Source of the DNA: Theobroma cacao
Lineage: Eukaryota; Streptophyta; Magnoliopsida; Malvales; Malvaceae
Length of the DNA: 64,000 nt
Direction of reading: 5' to 3'
Assembly (NCBI RefSeq): GCF_000208745.1
Contig: NC_030854.1
Location: 23,943,467-24,007,466 of the forward strand
Shown: positions 22,467-34,815 of the stretch, one piece after another
Layout of the letters: each line of letters starts with the position of its first letter
Numbering within the stretch: position 1 is the first letter of the stretch
Made by a program: the position numbers and the translations under genes
The notes under the pieces: generated by a model
Told to the model about the DNA's origin: nothing
The model's database searches: none
Seen by the model: the letters and a program-made list of their open reading frames with translations, nothing else

Positions 22467-22843
22467 GTATGACAATTTATTCATTTGCTGTGCTACTAGT
22501 AGTTTTTAGTTTCATCTGCACCTTTTTCTCCGGCTCTTTTTGATTTTCACATCTTTGTGGTGGCCAATTCAAATTACCTTGATTCGGCGTTACTGTCTTC
22601 TTTTCTCCGCTGCACCCAAAGGTACTCTCCCTCTCTTTTGGTGCTGACAATGGTATATGTTCTAAGAATCAATTATGTACTCTATCATCAGGTCAAAATA
22701 TTAAAATGAAAAATTAACTGTACTTCTTGAAAGTTTAGTTTTAATCTGATGTAGTGTCATATTGCCGTGCTACTGTCTTTCTGTTTTTTTTTTTGTCGGA
22801 AAGTTTTTGGCTTAGAGGATAAATAATATTTGAGCCAACAAAA
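22467..22843 (+). promoter_or_regulatory. Presumed EMG1-like upstream region and 5' UTR
   Basis: The stretch between the NOL10 exon and the EMG1 ATG. A possible 5' UTR splice donor lies at about 22620 (CCAAAG|GTACTC). I see no clear TATA box. Confidence 0.3.
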
Positions 22844-25077
22844 ATGGTACGGCCTTATGCTATAAAGGGGAAGAAGCGGAAGATGAGAGAGGAGAAATAT
22901 GATAGAGAAGAAGATGAAGAAGTAGAAGTAGAAGAGAAAGAATCGGCAAAGCGAGGTTCTATTGAAAAACCCAAGGAGAAGCCCCAGATGAAGAACAGGA
23001 AGAAGACGAATCCGGAGCACATGAACTTGTGGGAATCCCAATTGCTCCCAATGATCAAAATACCAAAAAAGCTGGGGTCATTTTTGTTCTTGAGAAAGCT
23101 TCTTTGGAAGTTGCTAAAATTGGGAAGGTATATCGAATTTCTTTTTTTCTGTATATAATGTGGTATTATCTTGGTCATGTGAACTTTTCTGTCCGTCTCA
23201 AATAATTATTTTGATTTTTTCTTTGCTGATTATTATTATTAATTAAAAACGAAAGCTCAATATGTACCCAGTTGGCCAAAAAAAACTAAGACTTTTTGGC
23301 ACCAAAATATTTAGCCAGTTGGCTAAAGAGTTTGTGTCATACCACTTGACCAAGATCATGCTATGTCACCTAATTCAATGGTTGATCACCTTGTTAATGA
23401 TTGTTCACAACCCCTCATTTAATAAAAGTATGGAGATTAAGTTTGCTGAAATCCAACATTCAATTTTGACCTGTTTTAAATTACAGAGTTTCAAACTCTT
23501 GAACTCGGATGATCATGCCAATTCTTGTGAAAAAATAAGAAGAATCTTGCCGATTACAGACCTGACATTGCTCATCAGGTCATTATACTTCTTTTGTTAA
23601 AACATGATAAAAAAAATTTTACTGCCATTCTGGTTTAGAGATAACGTCCGGTGTAAAAATCTTAATGGCGGATTTATCTCCTGCTCGCTAACTGCCAAGT
23701 GCGCCATTTCTCCCACAGGCTCTTCTAGCGATTTTAGACAGCCCGATCAATAAGGCTGGGAGATTGCAAGCTGTGTACGTTAAAACAGAGAAAAGTGTAC
23801 TTTTTGTAGTTAAACCTCATGTTCGAATTCCAAGGACATATAAGCGGTTCTCCGGTATCATATGTAAGTTTATCATGCTGAGATTATGACTCTTGCACTA
23901 CATTTTAAAACTTCTAACGCTAATGGCCTATTCAACAATCATGCAGTGCAACTGTTACAGCAACATAAAATAACTGCTGTTGGTAAGCGTGAGAGTCTTT
24001 TACGACTGATAAAGAATCCTGCAACACAGTATTTTCCTGTCAACTCTCGCAAAATAGGTGGGTTTGACTTTGGTTATTGTTACTCTAGTATTATGTCAAT
24101 AGAAACTTCTTGCAAGAACTCAAGTTTTTCCTTTTTTTTTGCACATCAAGCTTCTCATATAGCTCAGAGAAATTGGTTAAAATGAGTAAATATGTGGATG
24201 CTGTTGGTGATGATGTGAATCTTGTTTTTGTGGTAAGTCCTGTGTGATAGGATTCTTTTCTTTCTGTTCACTATTTATAATTTGCTTTCCTTATCCTATC
24301 TCTCTACATTTTCAGGTGGGTGCGATGGCCCATGGGAAAACAGAGACAGAGTATGTAGATGATTTTATAGCGAGTAAGTTCCACATTCTGTGTGTGTGGT
24401 TTTTTGTCAGATTGTGTTATGGATTTTTAAAGATGCTGATTCATAAGCCTTTAATCCCATAAGAACCATTGAATCAAGTAGAAATGCACTGGGAGTAAGC
24501 CAAGGCAATGGGACTAATTAAGGATAAAATATCAGTAGAAGATGAAGGATATGCTTACTGATAAGCATGGAGAGGAAACACAAATAGATGTGTCTTTGCA
24601 CAGTAGATTCTTTTTTCTTGAAGAGTTCTGGAGTAGGTGGTGTGGGGTTTACTTTGGACTTATTACAGGACTCAAGACTAGTACAAGAATGAGATTTTAT
24701 TCTTGTAATTCCTTACAGGCAGAACATGTTTCAAGGGACAAGACTTTCATCATTGTCGCAGATGGCATATCTTTACATTCCTTTAAAAGGAAAAGAATCT
24801 CAGTGTTGAGTTTCAAAGAAGGGGTATAACCTCCTTGTGTGCATTTATACATGTGTCTGTATATTATTTGGATTGCCATACATTTGCTTTTTCTTGGATT
24901 TGGCTATTTTCGTGTCAATGGTAGTGTTCATCTGGGCTAAACAAATGTTGTTTAAGCTTTATTATTATTATTATTAAATTTCCCCCACTTCTTGCAGTTT
25001 CTGGTTATCCCCTAAGTGCTGCAACGTGCGTTGCAAGGATTACTGAAGCTTTGGCAGAAAAGTGGAATATATTGTAA
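22844..25077 (+). pseudogene. EMG1: EMG1/NEP1-like 18S rRNA pseudouridine N1-methyltransferase, pseudogene
   Basis: Seven exons can be placed by homology and GT/AG sites: 22844-23127, 23487-23578, 23719-23863, 23947-24057, 24151-24232, 24316-24373, 24998-25077. Landmarks are MVRPYAIKGKKRK at the N-terminus, LLNSDDHAN, NKAGRLQAVYVKTEK, KPHVRIPRTYKRFSG, ITAVGKRESLLRLIKNPATQ, VGAMAHGKTE and ISGYPLSAA near the C-terminus; the last two belong to the SPOUT-fold cofactor region. EMG1 methylates the hypermodified pseudouridine of 18S rRNA and is needed for 40S biogenesis. Lesions: a 1-nt loss in the CCCC run at 22982-22985; a 1-nt loss at 23522 and an in-frame TGA at 23528-23530 (CGA in the family) in exon 2; and a lost CAG acceptor before exon 5 (CAAG, shifting the frame by one). 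Adding the three bases gives 285 codons with the stop, the family size. Confidence 0.9.
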
Positions 25078-26229
25078 ACCTTGTATGTCTCCGTCTCAAT
25101 GGTAGTGCAACACCAAGAAATTTTGGGTAAAAATATCAGTGTTCAGCTTGTTCATTATGTTGTCCATTTATTTATGTTTAAAATACAATAGTTCGAGGGA
25201 ATTTGCCTTTTGATTTAGGTGATATGCTAGCCTTATCAATGTGATTGCTTCTGTAGATCAATAGAAATTTTAGGATTGGCTTCTTATGGGTGAAGTTGAA
25301 TGTTGTCCAAGGTCTCACAATCATGAGTTGAGCTTCCCCGTGTATGTTCAAGCTGGAATCTGCGAAATTGGAAGCCTTGAGCTTATTTTGCTTGGTTAAA
25401 GCACAGCAAAATACTGGGACTTTTGGTCTGATATATATTAAATATCAATCAAGTCCAATATAATTAAGTCTGAACTAGCAGAGGTTTTATGTTAACAAGA
25501 ACTTGATGGTTACTGCTAAACCCATCAAGTTGAACACTCTTTTAGGGTCGAACCGGGTTTAGGTTCATCTACTGAGCCATTGAACCTGTTTGGCTCCAAA
25601 ATAGAGTGATCTGTTATTCATCCTGATTGTCTTGCTTCGAGCTTTACAAGTAGTATTTAAGTAAAATTATTCAGGAAATGCTGTAAAGTGAAGTCGCAAT
25701 TTCCATTGGCAAGCCTGGTGCACAAGCAATCTAGAAAGTTGTTCAATGGTATTTGTGTGAGAATGCTAAAAAGAATTTAGTGGTACTAAAAACTATTTTG
25801 GGAAATATATTGGCAAAAATTTTTTTAATTGACCCCACTTAAATCGAAAGATAAGATTTAAAATGAAAAAAACAACTAAATTAATGAATCCCAAAAACTT
25901 AATAGTAGAATAAATATTTGCTTTTAAGGTTCATAATAAGTCAAATTTACCAGCAAATCAAAATTTTTAAATAATTTAGATGAAATCAAATAAAATTAAT
26001 CTTACATAAATGAATGTGCCTTATGCTATAAATTGAAAGTTCACAAATTGTTAACAGACTAGCGCCACTAATGATGGAGAAAGAAGGCATAAAAGAAATG
26101 GATGAGCAATATAATTTTATAAATCATTTATGGATAATGGAAATTTAAAAAAAAAATCTAATCAAATACTCAATTGCTTCTGGTCAATTTTTAAAAAAAG
26201 TTTTGATTTCTAACTTTTAGTTTAAAAAT
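25078..26229. other. EMG1 3' flank, no gene seen
   Basis: Probable 3' UTR followed by intergenic sequence. A 10-bp inverted repeat AACTTGATGG/CCATCAAGTT lies at 25500-25509 and 25522-25531. Nothing else is recognisable. Confidence 0.5.
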
Positions 26230-27060
26230 CTAAATGAACTCTTCGCATAAATTTGTTAAAATTATAACAAATGTTTGATTTTGTGCAAAATAAAATCATA
26301 TATTTGTGAAATTTCTTGTTTTAATAGATTTTTCATGAAAATAATAAATTGTTTGATGTGTAAAGAACTTATAAACATGAAAAATCACAAGGAATACTTG
26401 ATTTTGTGAGAGGAAAAACATCTATAATATGTTTTGCAATGAAAACTAACTATTTTGATAGGCTTTCACAATAGTCATCAAATCTTTTATTGCGGAATGA
26501 ACTTATGAATATGTAAAACCACTATAAAAAAGTAGTTTTATGTCATTGGAATGCATTTATTTAGTGTTTTTCAATACAATTATTCAATTTTGACAAGATT
26601 TACGTGACAATAACAAAGTTTTTGATGTGAATAAATCTATAAACATTTCAAATAAAAAAGACGACTTGATTTTGTGCGAAACAAAATCAATATAGTGTTT
26701 AATTGGCTTTGTGTGAAGGAAAAACATATATTACATGTTTCTTAATACAAATTTTCTGTTTCAATATAATGTTTTTGTAAAAATATACGAAATGTTTAAT
26801 TTAAGTGAAACTTATAAATTTGAAAAATTATATGAAATACTCTATTTTGTGCAATACAAAATCATCTATTACATGTTTTTCAATACAAACTTACTGTTTT
26901 CATAGAATTTGACGGATATAAAAAAGTGTTAGATGCAGAATAAATTTAACATGTAAAATCACAATGAAAAAGTGATTTTGTCTCAATGGAAAGTTTTTTT
27001 TTCTCAAAATCTTTTTATTTTAGATCAAACATTTTAATTTTGAAATCTTGCCTTTTTTTT
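26230..27060. repeat. Diverged AT-rich tandem repeats
   Basis: A degenerate unit recurs about five times, with anchors like GATGTG.A...CTTATAAACATG near 26355, 26493, 26615, 26796 and 26932, alternating with AAAATCAT.TATT.CATGTTTTTCAATACAA. The spacing varies between about 120 and 180 bases. No coding potential. Confidence 0.6.
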
Positions 27061-27086
27061 TTGGAATGACTAAATTAATTGCAACA

Positions 27087-27092
<6 letters not shown>

Positions 27093-27128
<36 letters not shown>

Positions 27129-27150
27129 ATATATATATATATATATATAT
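27093..27150. repeat. (TC)n followed by (TA)n microsatellite
   Basis: (TC)15 at about 27093-27122, then a short CTC and (TA)13 at about 27125-27150. It lies about 60 bases before the primer site of the endogenous pararetrovirus. Confidence 0.95.
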
Positions 27151-27210
27151 CAAACAAACTTAATGTTATGATTTTTTTTAAACAAATTAACATCCTACTA
27201 TACTAGTGAA

Positions 27211-27228
27211 TGGTATCAAAGCGCATGC
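27211..27228 (+). other. Primer-binding site for initiator tRNA-Met
   Basis: TGGTATCAAAGCGC matches the caulimovirid/retroelement site TGGTATCAGAGC with one substitution. This marks the conventional genome start of the pararetrovirus. Confidence 0.8.
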
Positions 27229-27329
27229 AACATGGTATATTTTCTAGTGATGTTTGATAATCAGTATCATTCTATTGCTATGTCAGTTTGCCGCAAGTCG
27301 AGCAACTGAAGGATTACAAGGTTAGTATA

Positions 27330-28140
27330 CTGTTTGGACAAAGAGTAGTCAAACACCCATAAGAAATCGAAAACATAAATACTCGAACAAACTCCCTTTC
27401 CTTTACTGTTTCTACACTACCATCTTTCTCTTCTCCTCCTTTTCTAATACTTAAGAAATCTGCTTCTACTAAAGACGACTTCTTCTACAAGATTACTCAC
27501 ATACTCGAGAGCAATCAAATTGAAGATTCTCATTTACCCTTTCTAAACCCATATAAAGCCTTTAAAAAACCTTTTACCTTTATCTCTTCCTCTGTAAAAA
27601 GATTAGTCTTACATAAAACAAAAGCCCCAAAATAGTACATACTTGCTACAAAGTTGGACCAGTGTATACTTCTTTCTGGTTCTCAAGAGCACTTTGTCAC
27701 TATAAAGATCCCTCTAGAGTTTCTAGCTCAGTGGTTAGAGCAAGGATACACGCATATTCATTGTGGAGTAGTCAAACTAGTGCTAAACTACCGCGCCATC
27801 AAAGGTCTCCCTGTATTCTTTAGAATTGCCTTGTTAGACTTTAGATACCTTAAGTATGAAAATGCTTGCAAGGTAGTGCTAAAACCTCACTCGACTTGGG
27901 GACAATCTACATGACTTTCTTCTCAAACTACAACATGGCACTTAAGGATCCTACACTTCTTAAAGCACTGAAAGTCCAGATCCAAATAGTTGGAGCCGAA
28001 ATGATCAATTAGACCCATGAAGCCACACTATACTACTAGATGGCATATAGAGTCCAAGATCACATGATCAATAACTCTATCCCCAACAAGAATGAGGTTC
28101 CTTTTGTCAAGTTTGATGCTCACGCGAACTCAGCCACATG
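27330..28140 (+). pseudogene. Pararetrovirus movement-protein region, broken
   Basis: The frame at 27654-27914 contains a segment typical of the 30K-type movement protein of caulimovirids: a QGYTHIHCGVVKLVLNY stretch, then KGLPVFFRIALLDFRY. The family function is cell-to-cell movement through plasmodesmata. Stops interrupt the frame upstream (near 27361 and 27633), and the frame shifts after about 27900. The region up to about 28140 resembles the domain end in another frame. Confidence 0.75.
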
Positions 28141-30140
28141 TGTTCATGTACCCAAAACAGTCATAAGAGAACAAATGATCTCATTACTACCAACAACTTG
28201 TCACAAGCTATGAAAAGTTGTTTGAGCACACTGAATCAATCCAGTCTACAGAAGCCACATTCACCTCAAATCTAGATAAGACTATGACCATCAAGTTCAA
28301 CCACCCTGACAAAGAGACTGCAGCACCATCCTTGGTGTTTCCCGCATGCTTCATGATGTAGCCATTGCAACCTCTGCTTGCAGCACATCCACACAGCTCA
28401 TGATGCAACCTTACACTCCTAAACAGAACGTTGAAATCGAGTATTTCCAACCTTTTAGATAGTCAGTTTATGCATTCAAGTCCCAAATAGGTCACTGTTA
28501 TTGGGATCCAAACTATACCTGCCAAGGATGCATCAAGGATAGACACTTTATGTACAACTATGAGGACACGCTAAAAAGACAATCATCACAACATCTCCTC
28601 AAAGAAAGATACAAGAATGGTGATCCGAAAGTAAGACTTCTCAATGAACCATCAAGAAAGTTTGATTATTACATTCGTTACTCTACATGGATTGATAAGC
28701 TAAACTCTTCCCTTGAAACCTACACTTAGCATCTTCCTCCCTAACCAAAGCCAAGAAAGTCTTGTTACACCATAAGACTCGATTACATCCAAAAGGAAGA
28801 AAGGAAAAAGAAAAAGGCCATCAATGCTTGCAAACCCAAGGTGTCAGAACCAACACCTTTACCTCTAGTACAATAGGTGTGCATGATTCAGCTAGAATTT
28901 GCATCTTATGACACAGAGTTCCCTTCACTAAGGGAATATGAGCAAAACCAATATAGATACATGCACAAGGTAAAAACCCCACAGATCATGATCAACGTGG
29001 AAATCAAAAGAAAGCTTCAACAAATGAAGCCGTTCTGAATTAGTAAACTCAAAATGCAGTCACCCAAAACTCAATTATACTTAGAATTGAAAACAAAATA
29101 GATAAGATCAGCGGACACTTCGATCAACATCTAATGACTTTTTAGAATATTATTTTAGAGATCCAGCAAAAGCTCGTCATTCTTGATTAGGAGATCTGTT
29201 AGATCATCTCCTCTACACAAGGTTACACTAAAGCAACAATTGCAAGAGAAGCTGAAATGAAGTCTCTACAGTTCAAACTAGTAGACATTCAGAGACAATT
29301 CTAGCAAAGACAATAAAAGCAATAGTAACAAAGCTATTAGCAAAACGTCTATAGCCCAAAGATGTTCAATTTTACGTTCCTCCACCAACCACATCAATAC
29401 CCTTCCATGCACCATTACACTTCCACAACCTTCTTACCACAACATCAGCACTTGTACCAACTTTTGCTACACCGCCACCATCACCATCGTTTGTAAAACC
29501 TTTGTCAATCTTTTCAGGCTCGAAACCATTCTTTACTTCACTAAACCTCCACCTATAGAAACCTCAACCCCTTGGAGCAAACTTAATAGAAAAATCGATT
29601 ATGAAGATGAAACAGCAACAAGCCTAACAGGCCAAACAAATTGCTGAACAAAAAGAAAAGAGAACAGAATGTCCAATTGATGTTCCTTTTCCACATCTTA
29701 CAAAACCTAAGACTTGTACTCCAAGCCTAGTCCAACCTATGCATATTAGGCTCGTAACTTCATCTATACTAGCCTAGCTACTAGATCCAATAACAGGCAT
29801 GTCAATAGACCCGTATTCCTAGTTCATGGTCTTAGAAGCACAAAGCCTACCCATAATTCTCCAAGACATGGTTAAGAATAATTTTCCTGATGTAACTCTT
29901 TACACAATTGAAGATAGCTTAACAAGTTATGATTCAGACTATTGTGCTAGTGACAACATCTTAGAGAATTTCCCTACTATGATCTTACACATATTGGAAA
30001 ACGTTGGCTACAGCATTGACTCTCTTCTGAAAGTATTCATGATTGAACCATATGTCCAAATGCCAAATGATGATGTACCAAAAATACATGATACAGAACA
30101 GATGGATACAAATCCAATACCTCTTCAATATCAATAGCAG
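28141..30140 (+). pseudogene. Pararetrovirus polyprotein linker between movement and capsid regions, broken
   Basis: Fragmented frames of charged, glutamine- and proline-rich sequence. The longest, 29826-30137 (103 codons), is acidic and has no domain I recognise. By position it lies between the movement and capsid domains of the polyprotein. The minus-strand frame at 28208-28450 is a shadow. Confidence 0.45.
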
Positions 30141-31060
30141 TATCACCATCAACACTACAGCTCAACCTCAAGATTCTTAAGATACTTCACATTTGAAGAC
30201 TTACCTCTAAGTAAATGGTATTTATGTTTCTAAGAGTTCCACACATGGGGATTAATCGAACTCATAAAGCCAAGTACATTGGTGTACCAAGTACTCATTG
30301 CATTTTCCACCAAACTAACATAAATCTTCAAAGAATTTTGGAACAATCTTGGTGAATATTGACAACAGATGTTCCTCAATTACCAATCATTCACACAGGC
30401 TATGAATGAATTTGCCCACATATTTTATGGTGACAATGTCCACAAGATCGATAAGGTCAAAGAGCAATTCTTCAAGCTTAAATGATGTTCGCTATTACCC
30501 AAGGATCTTGACAAGCACTACTAGACATTCAACAGATATTACTTCCAACTAGGTGGTAATGATGATGTTAATCTGAAACAAGCCTTCCTAAACTTAGTTT
30601 CGCATGAACTCAACCACTAGACATAGCTACAACTGAATGTAAGATGACTCGAGTTATAGAAAACCTACCTAAACGGCATCAATAGAATCATGCTAAAAGC
30701 CCTTGACAAAATCTATAATGAGCATAAATACATTGCCAACATAGTCCAGAACTCTAAAAGACTTAAAACACTGTGTGCCGATCCACTAGGACTAAAGATC
30801 AAATAATCATCAGCAAACTCCTCCTGTCTCTACAAGTCTAGAAAGAGAGTTCACTTCAGAAGACCTCTCAAGATATACAACCGTTCCTTCTACTTGAACT
30901 AGTCTATGAGAACCAAAAAGTTCTTAAGAAGAAAGAAATTCAAAAGATTCAAGTTTTTTTTTTTTTAAAAAGTAGATCTCAAGCAAGAAGTAGTCCAAAT
31001 GCTTTATCTGTGGAAAATTAAGTCATTATGCAAAATAATGTCTTAAAACAAATAAAAAGC
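30141..31060 (+). pseudogene. Pararetrovirus capsid region with CCHC zinc knuckle, broken
   Basis: A zinc knuckle is recognisable at 31000-31041: C-F-I-C-G-K-x3-H-Y-A-K, with an in-frame TAA at 31036-31038 immediately before the last cysteine. A basic stretch precedes it, as in caulimovirid coat proteins, where the knuckle binds the pregenomic RNA. Upstream frames are interrupted, and a T-run at about 30955-30966 adds another shift. Confidence 0.7.
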
Positions 31061-31640
31061 CCATCAAAATGATGCAACAGATAGCGAGCACCTTAGGATA
31101 CAATTTATTTGATGATGATCTAGAATCAATCATCTCCCTAAATGATGAACAGAGTCCACAAACCTTTTTTGTTATCCAAACTCAAGACTCAAGCTCAGAT
31201 TCAGATGAATCAATTGATTCAAGCTATTTTGATGATGACTTAGAAGATACATCCATGGATTACATGATGATCTAGGAATGCCTCATAGCATAAAAGCTAA
31301 TCTCTCTAGTAGTCTATGTTCGAATATACATCGATGATGAATTGCCTCTAATTCAAGTTACAGCCTTTTTTGACAAAAATGCAGCATAGACCATTACAAA
31401 CCTAGTTATCTTACCCTCGTCACTGTGGAAAAACCAAAAGACCTATTTTAGAACAACCAATGAAAGCATGTTTGCAACAAACTTCATTAGCCAGCCAGTT
31501 ACCATTGAGTTTTTCTCAAAAGTCTCAACAACTTAAAGGATATTAGTTTCATCCTTACATCACAAGGACTTAGTAATTGGATTTGATATTATTTTAGCAA
31601 CCTAGGTCTTAAGCTAAACGTCAAAGGTCTCAAATGCAAA
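31061..31640 (+). pseudogene. Pararetrovirus aspartic protease region, degenerate
   Basis: An acidic frame (31069-31275) leads into a segment with QVTAFFDKN at about 31355-31381, where the family has a D-T/S-G active site; here the position reads DKN, so the catalytic motif is lost. Stops surround it. The protease would normally mature the polyprotein. Confidence 0.6.
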
Positions 31641-33060
31641 AAATTATTCTAACCATGGAGGCTCCCACCAAACCTGTTCATCATGACCTTGCACTTAGTC
31701 CAATTTAAAGATATTAGACAAAAGTTAATCTTAACTTCTTGTGTAGATAGTCATGCAGATTTCCTCTTGAAATGTCCAAATCCGTTATGGAAAAACCTAG
31801 AGTTCTTCATCACTCTACTGTTCAAAAAAGATGAAATGGACAATCCAACCAAGGCTAGCCACACAGGCATGAACCTAGACCATCTCATGCTAGCGATTAA
31901 AGAGTGTACCCAACTCTAGGCCTAAAGACTAATAGAGCCCATAACCTCTTCATGGTAATGTGAAGCCATCTATGTCAACAAATGCTCAAAGCAGGTACAT
32001 GACAAGTTACGATTAGTCATCAATTACAAGCCATTGAACTTGTTCCTTGCAGATGACAAGTTCCCACTGCCCAATAAGAAAAGACTGTTTGCGAATTTGT
32101 CCAATGCCAAGTTTTTCTCCAAGTTTGACCTCAAGGCAAGACTTTGGCAAATTGGGATTAACTAGTCAAAGTGATATAAAATAGCGTTTTGCATCCCACA
32201 GCATCACTTCCAATGGACAGTAATGCCCTTCGGATTGAAGATAGCCTCATCTCTATTTCAGAAAGCAATGACATAGATATTCAGCCTAATATTAGATAAC
32301 TCGCTTATCTATATTGATGATATCTTACTATTTTCTTCTGACAAGACAAGTCACAGATAACTATTAGAAAGATTCCAAAGCATTATCCAACACTATGAGA
32401 TAATGCTATCTGAGAAAAAAATGACATTGGACTTTATAGAAATCGACTTCCTTGGTATGCACCTAAATGATGGAAAATATATTGTGCAGCCACACATTGG
32501 CCAATAACTCTAATCCTTTCTAAATGAAAAATTCACAAAAAGGCAAGTTCAACAGTTCCTCTTATTTCTTAACCACATAAGTGAATTCATCTCGAATCTT
32601 GCAAAGATTACAAGTCCATTCAGATCATTGTTAAAGAAAGACTTTCCAAAATAGTGGACAAGGAAGCAACTGAAAGCAGTACAGATCCTTAAACCTTTGC
32701 CTAAGTTACTTCCAGCACTACAGATCCCTCTAAAGGAAAAAAGATACTTTAGATTGATGCAAGCAATCGCTATTGGTCTGCAGTCCTACTTGAAGAATCC
32801 AATGGAAAGAAAAAGGTCTACGTATATAAAAGTGAAAAATTCAAAGACTTAGAGATACGTTACCACTCCATTTTTAAAGAAATTATTACTGTCAAATATG
32901 GCATACAAAAGTTTAAGTTCCATCTGGTAAGACATCAATTCATTGTGGAGTTAAATATGTCAGCCTTTGAGCACATGTTGAGTTTTTTAAAAAAAAATGA
33001 CCCTCCCCAACGACAATTACTACGTTGGGCACAATGGTTCTCACAATACTTTTTTACTTC
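31641..33060 (+). pseudogene. Pararetrovirus reverse transcriptase and RNase H, broken
   Basis: Reverse transcriptase motifs can be read in one direction with interruptions: KLRLVINYKPLN near 32005-32040, FDLK at 32123-32134, MPFGLK at 32223-32240 and the catalytic YIDD at 32310-32321. An RNase H start (IDASN, about 32753) follows an in-frame TAG. In-frame stops interrupt at several places, for example just after FDLK. These domains would copy the pregenomic RNA into DNA. The frame at 31683-31919 covers the protease-RT linker. Confidence 0.85.
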
Positions 33061-34385
33061 AAGCATATAAAAAGCAAAGACAATGTCCTCCCAGTTATGC
33101 TAGCATGACCGAGTTTCTTTACCCAAAATCCCTTTTTATCCAAACTACTCCCAATCATTGCAATGGTTAAACCCTTTTACAGACCATTTGAGGATGCTCC
33201 CTCTTCTTTAAACCCTCATCAGCCCAACACCTCGTACCCCTTATCCAAAAGATCTCCTAGTCTTAGAAGAAAATATCCCCCTAGACGAACTCTAATATGA
33301 GTTACTCACCTTCATTATGGCACATTCCCTCCACATCCATGCTTACCCACTATTGATGAAATATCATAATCAAATAATCAGACATTTTGGTGACAAGTCA
33401 ATCCACCCTATAGGAATTCACCCCAGATATCCTTTTATCCACTCACTTCATTTTCCTATCAGGCACTGGATAACTTTCCCAAAAGAAACCTTTTGCTCCT
33501 CTAATATTTTTATCACTTGTATTTTGTTGCCATTGAATTTCCATTTGATATTTTTATAAAAACTCTCAATAAATTTCATGAAAACATATTTAAGCCTAAC
33601 AAACACATCTTCGACCCAGACCATGACCACCTCAAATATTATCTCAGTTAGTTCAAGCCTATCCCTATCTGGATGCAATGGCTTACGACATACCAGAAGT
33701 TCCATGCGGATCATAAGTACATTAACATCATATTCCATAGACCTTGCAATTATACAGATGCTATCCAATACTTCCCATATACAACCATCCTCTTTAGTCA
33801 ACCATACTCCCTCCATAATGAAATCTAAACTCATCCTCAAGAATATGCTGAGATATAAAGACAACTCTGTGAGATGAACAGAGCAATTTTAATGAAAATT
33901 TGGCCCTAACTTCATGACCAACCCTTGAAGGAATATCTTGAAAGATACATCACTCAGCTATGGGTTGATAGACAAATCTACAAAGACAAGCACAAAAACC
34001 TAACCATGAAACCATTAGACCTTGTCTTCGAGTTTAATTTGTCCAATCTTAAGCTAGTTTAGTGGAACCCATATTGGCAAGCACTTATGATTCAAAGGCC
34101 CAGCCAAAGGCCCAAGTCAACGTCTGTCAAACCTAGGACCCTTATGCCTATGACTTTGAAAATGATCCATATGACCTGGGTGATGATTTTGATCTAGAAG
34201 ACTTCTTTATTAATGAACTACGCCTAAAACCAAGAATAACTAAGGCATCCACTAGCAAGAGTGAAGAAGTTTCTCTTGAAGAAGAAATGGAAACAACAAA
34301 TAGATCCCTAGAACAAATATTTGGCTACAACTTCTCCCCTGGAATTGACAATAGCCATCTCAATTTTCCATTTAATAGCCCATGA
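33061..34385 (+). pseudogene. Pararetrovirus polyprotein C-terminal region, broken
   Basis: Fragments downstream of RNase H include 33317-33559 and an acidic tail ending in a TGA at 34383-34385, with stretches such as DDFDLEDFFINEL near 34180-34220. I do not know a function for this tail. The minus-strand frame 33448-33864 is a shadow of the + strand polyprotein. Confidence 0.6.
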
Positions 34386-34698
34386 AAACCTCAAGAAATC
34401 CAAAACCCAACATCCAAAGCCCAAAAGATCCAAAATTTAGTTTTTGTTCAAATGTGCCAAGCCATCAGTTAATAATTGCATCAAGATGGAGAAAAAGGAA
34501 TCCGATACTTCCTCACAAGTAATGCCACTTCAAATGGAGTAAAAAGGAATTAGATTCCCTTTCTTTTGTCTTTATGCTTTATCTTTATGCTTTTTAGAAA
34601 AATGTGCCTTAAAAATGTAAAATATAATGTAACTTTAGTCTTGTTAAGTCACTATCACAAACAATGGCTAGTTTGTTGTTGTATGGTCTTATAATGCT

Positions 34699-34707
34699 TA
34701 TATAAGG
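34699..34707 (+). promoter_or_regulatory. Likely pararetrovirus promoter TATA box
   Basis: TATATAAGG lies about 315 bases after the polyprotein stop, the usual place of the caulimovirid pregenomic promoter. The presumed leader that follows is cut by the solo LTR at 34816. Confidence 0.6.
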
Positions 34708-34815
34708 CAACTCATTCACTAGGAAAGAGCATGTTTTAACTTCCAAGTTTTCCTTTGTAAAATAATGTGTGAAATAGAAAATATGTTTTTCTAAAAGTTT
34801 CTCTCTTTGGCTACT

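Larger units (their letters stand above)
27211..34815 (+). mobile_element. Endogenous pararetrovirus (Caulimoviridae), nearly full length, defective
   Basis: The order primer site, movement protein, capsid with CCHC knuckle, aspartic protease, reverse transcriptase, RNase H, acidic C-terminus, then a TATA promoter matches a single-polyprotein plant pararetrovirus such as petuviruses or florendoviruses. There is no integrase and no LTR pair, which argues against a Ty3/gypsy element. Length (about 7.6 kb) fits a caulimovirid genome in one linear copy. Stops and frame changes occur in every domain, and no open frame exceeds about 105 codons, so the copy cannot express its proteins. Genus is undecided. 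The exact left and right junctions with plant DNA are not visible; the 3' region continues or ends around the solo LTR at 34816. Confidence 0.87.

Noticed and set aside
25500..25531. 10-bp inverted repeat considered as a Helitron 3' hairpin
   Set aside because: There is no CTRR end after it and no TC-type 5' end was found, so gene capture by a Helitron is not supported for the NOL10/EMG1 pair.
33448..33864. 138-codon minus-strand frame
   Set aside because: Antisense to the pararetrovirus polyprotein, in a region where the + strand makes sense.
27211..34815. Considered a Ty3/gypsy retrotransposon instead of a pararetrovirus
   Set aside because: A movement-protein segment precedes the capsid, no integrase follows RNase H, and there are no flanking LTRs.
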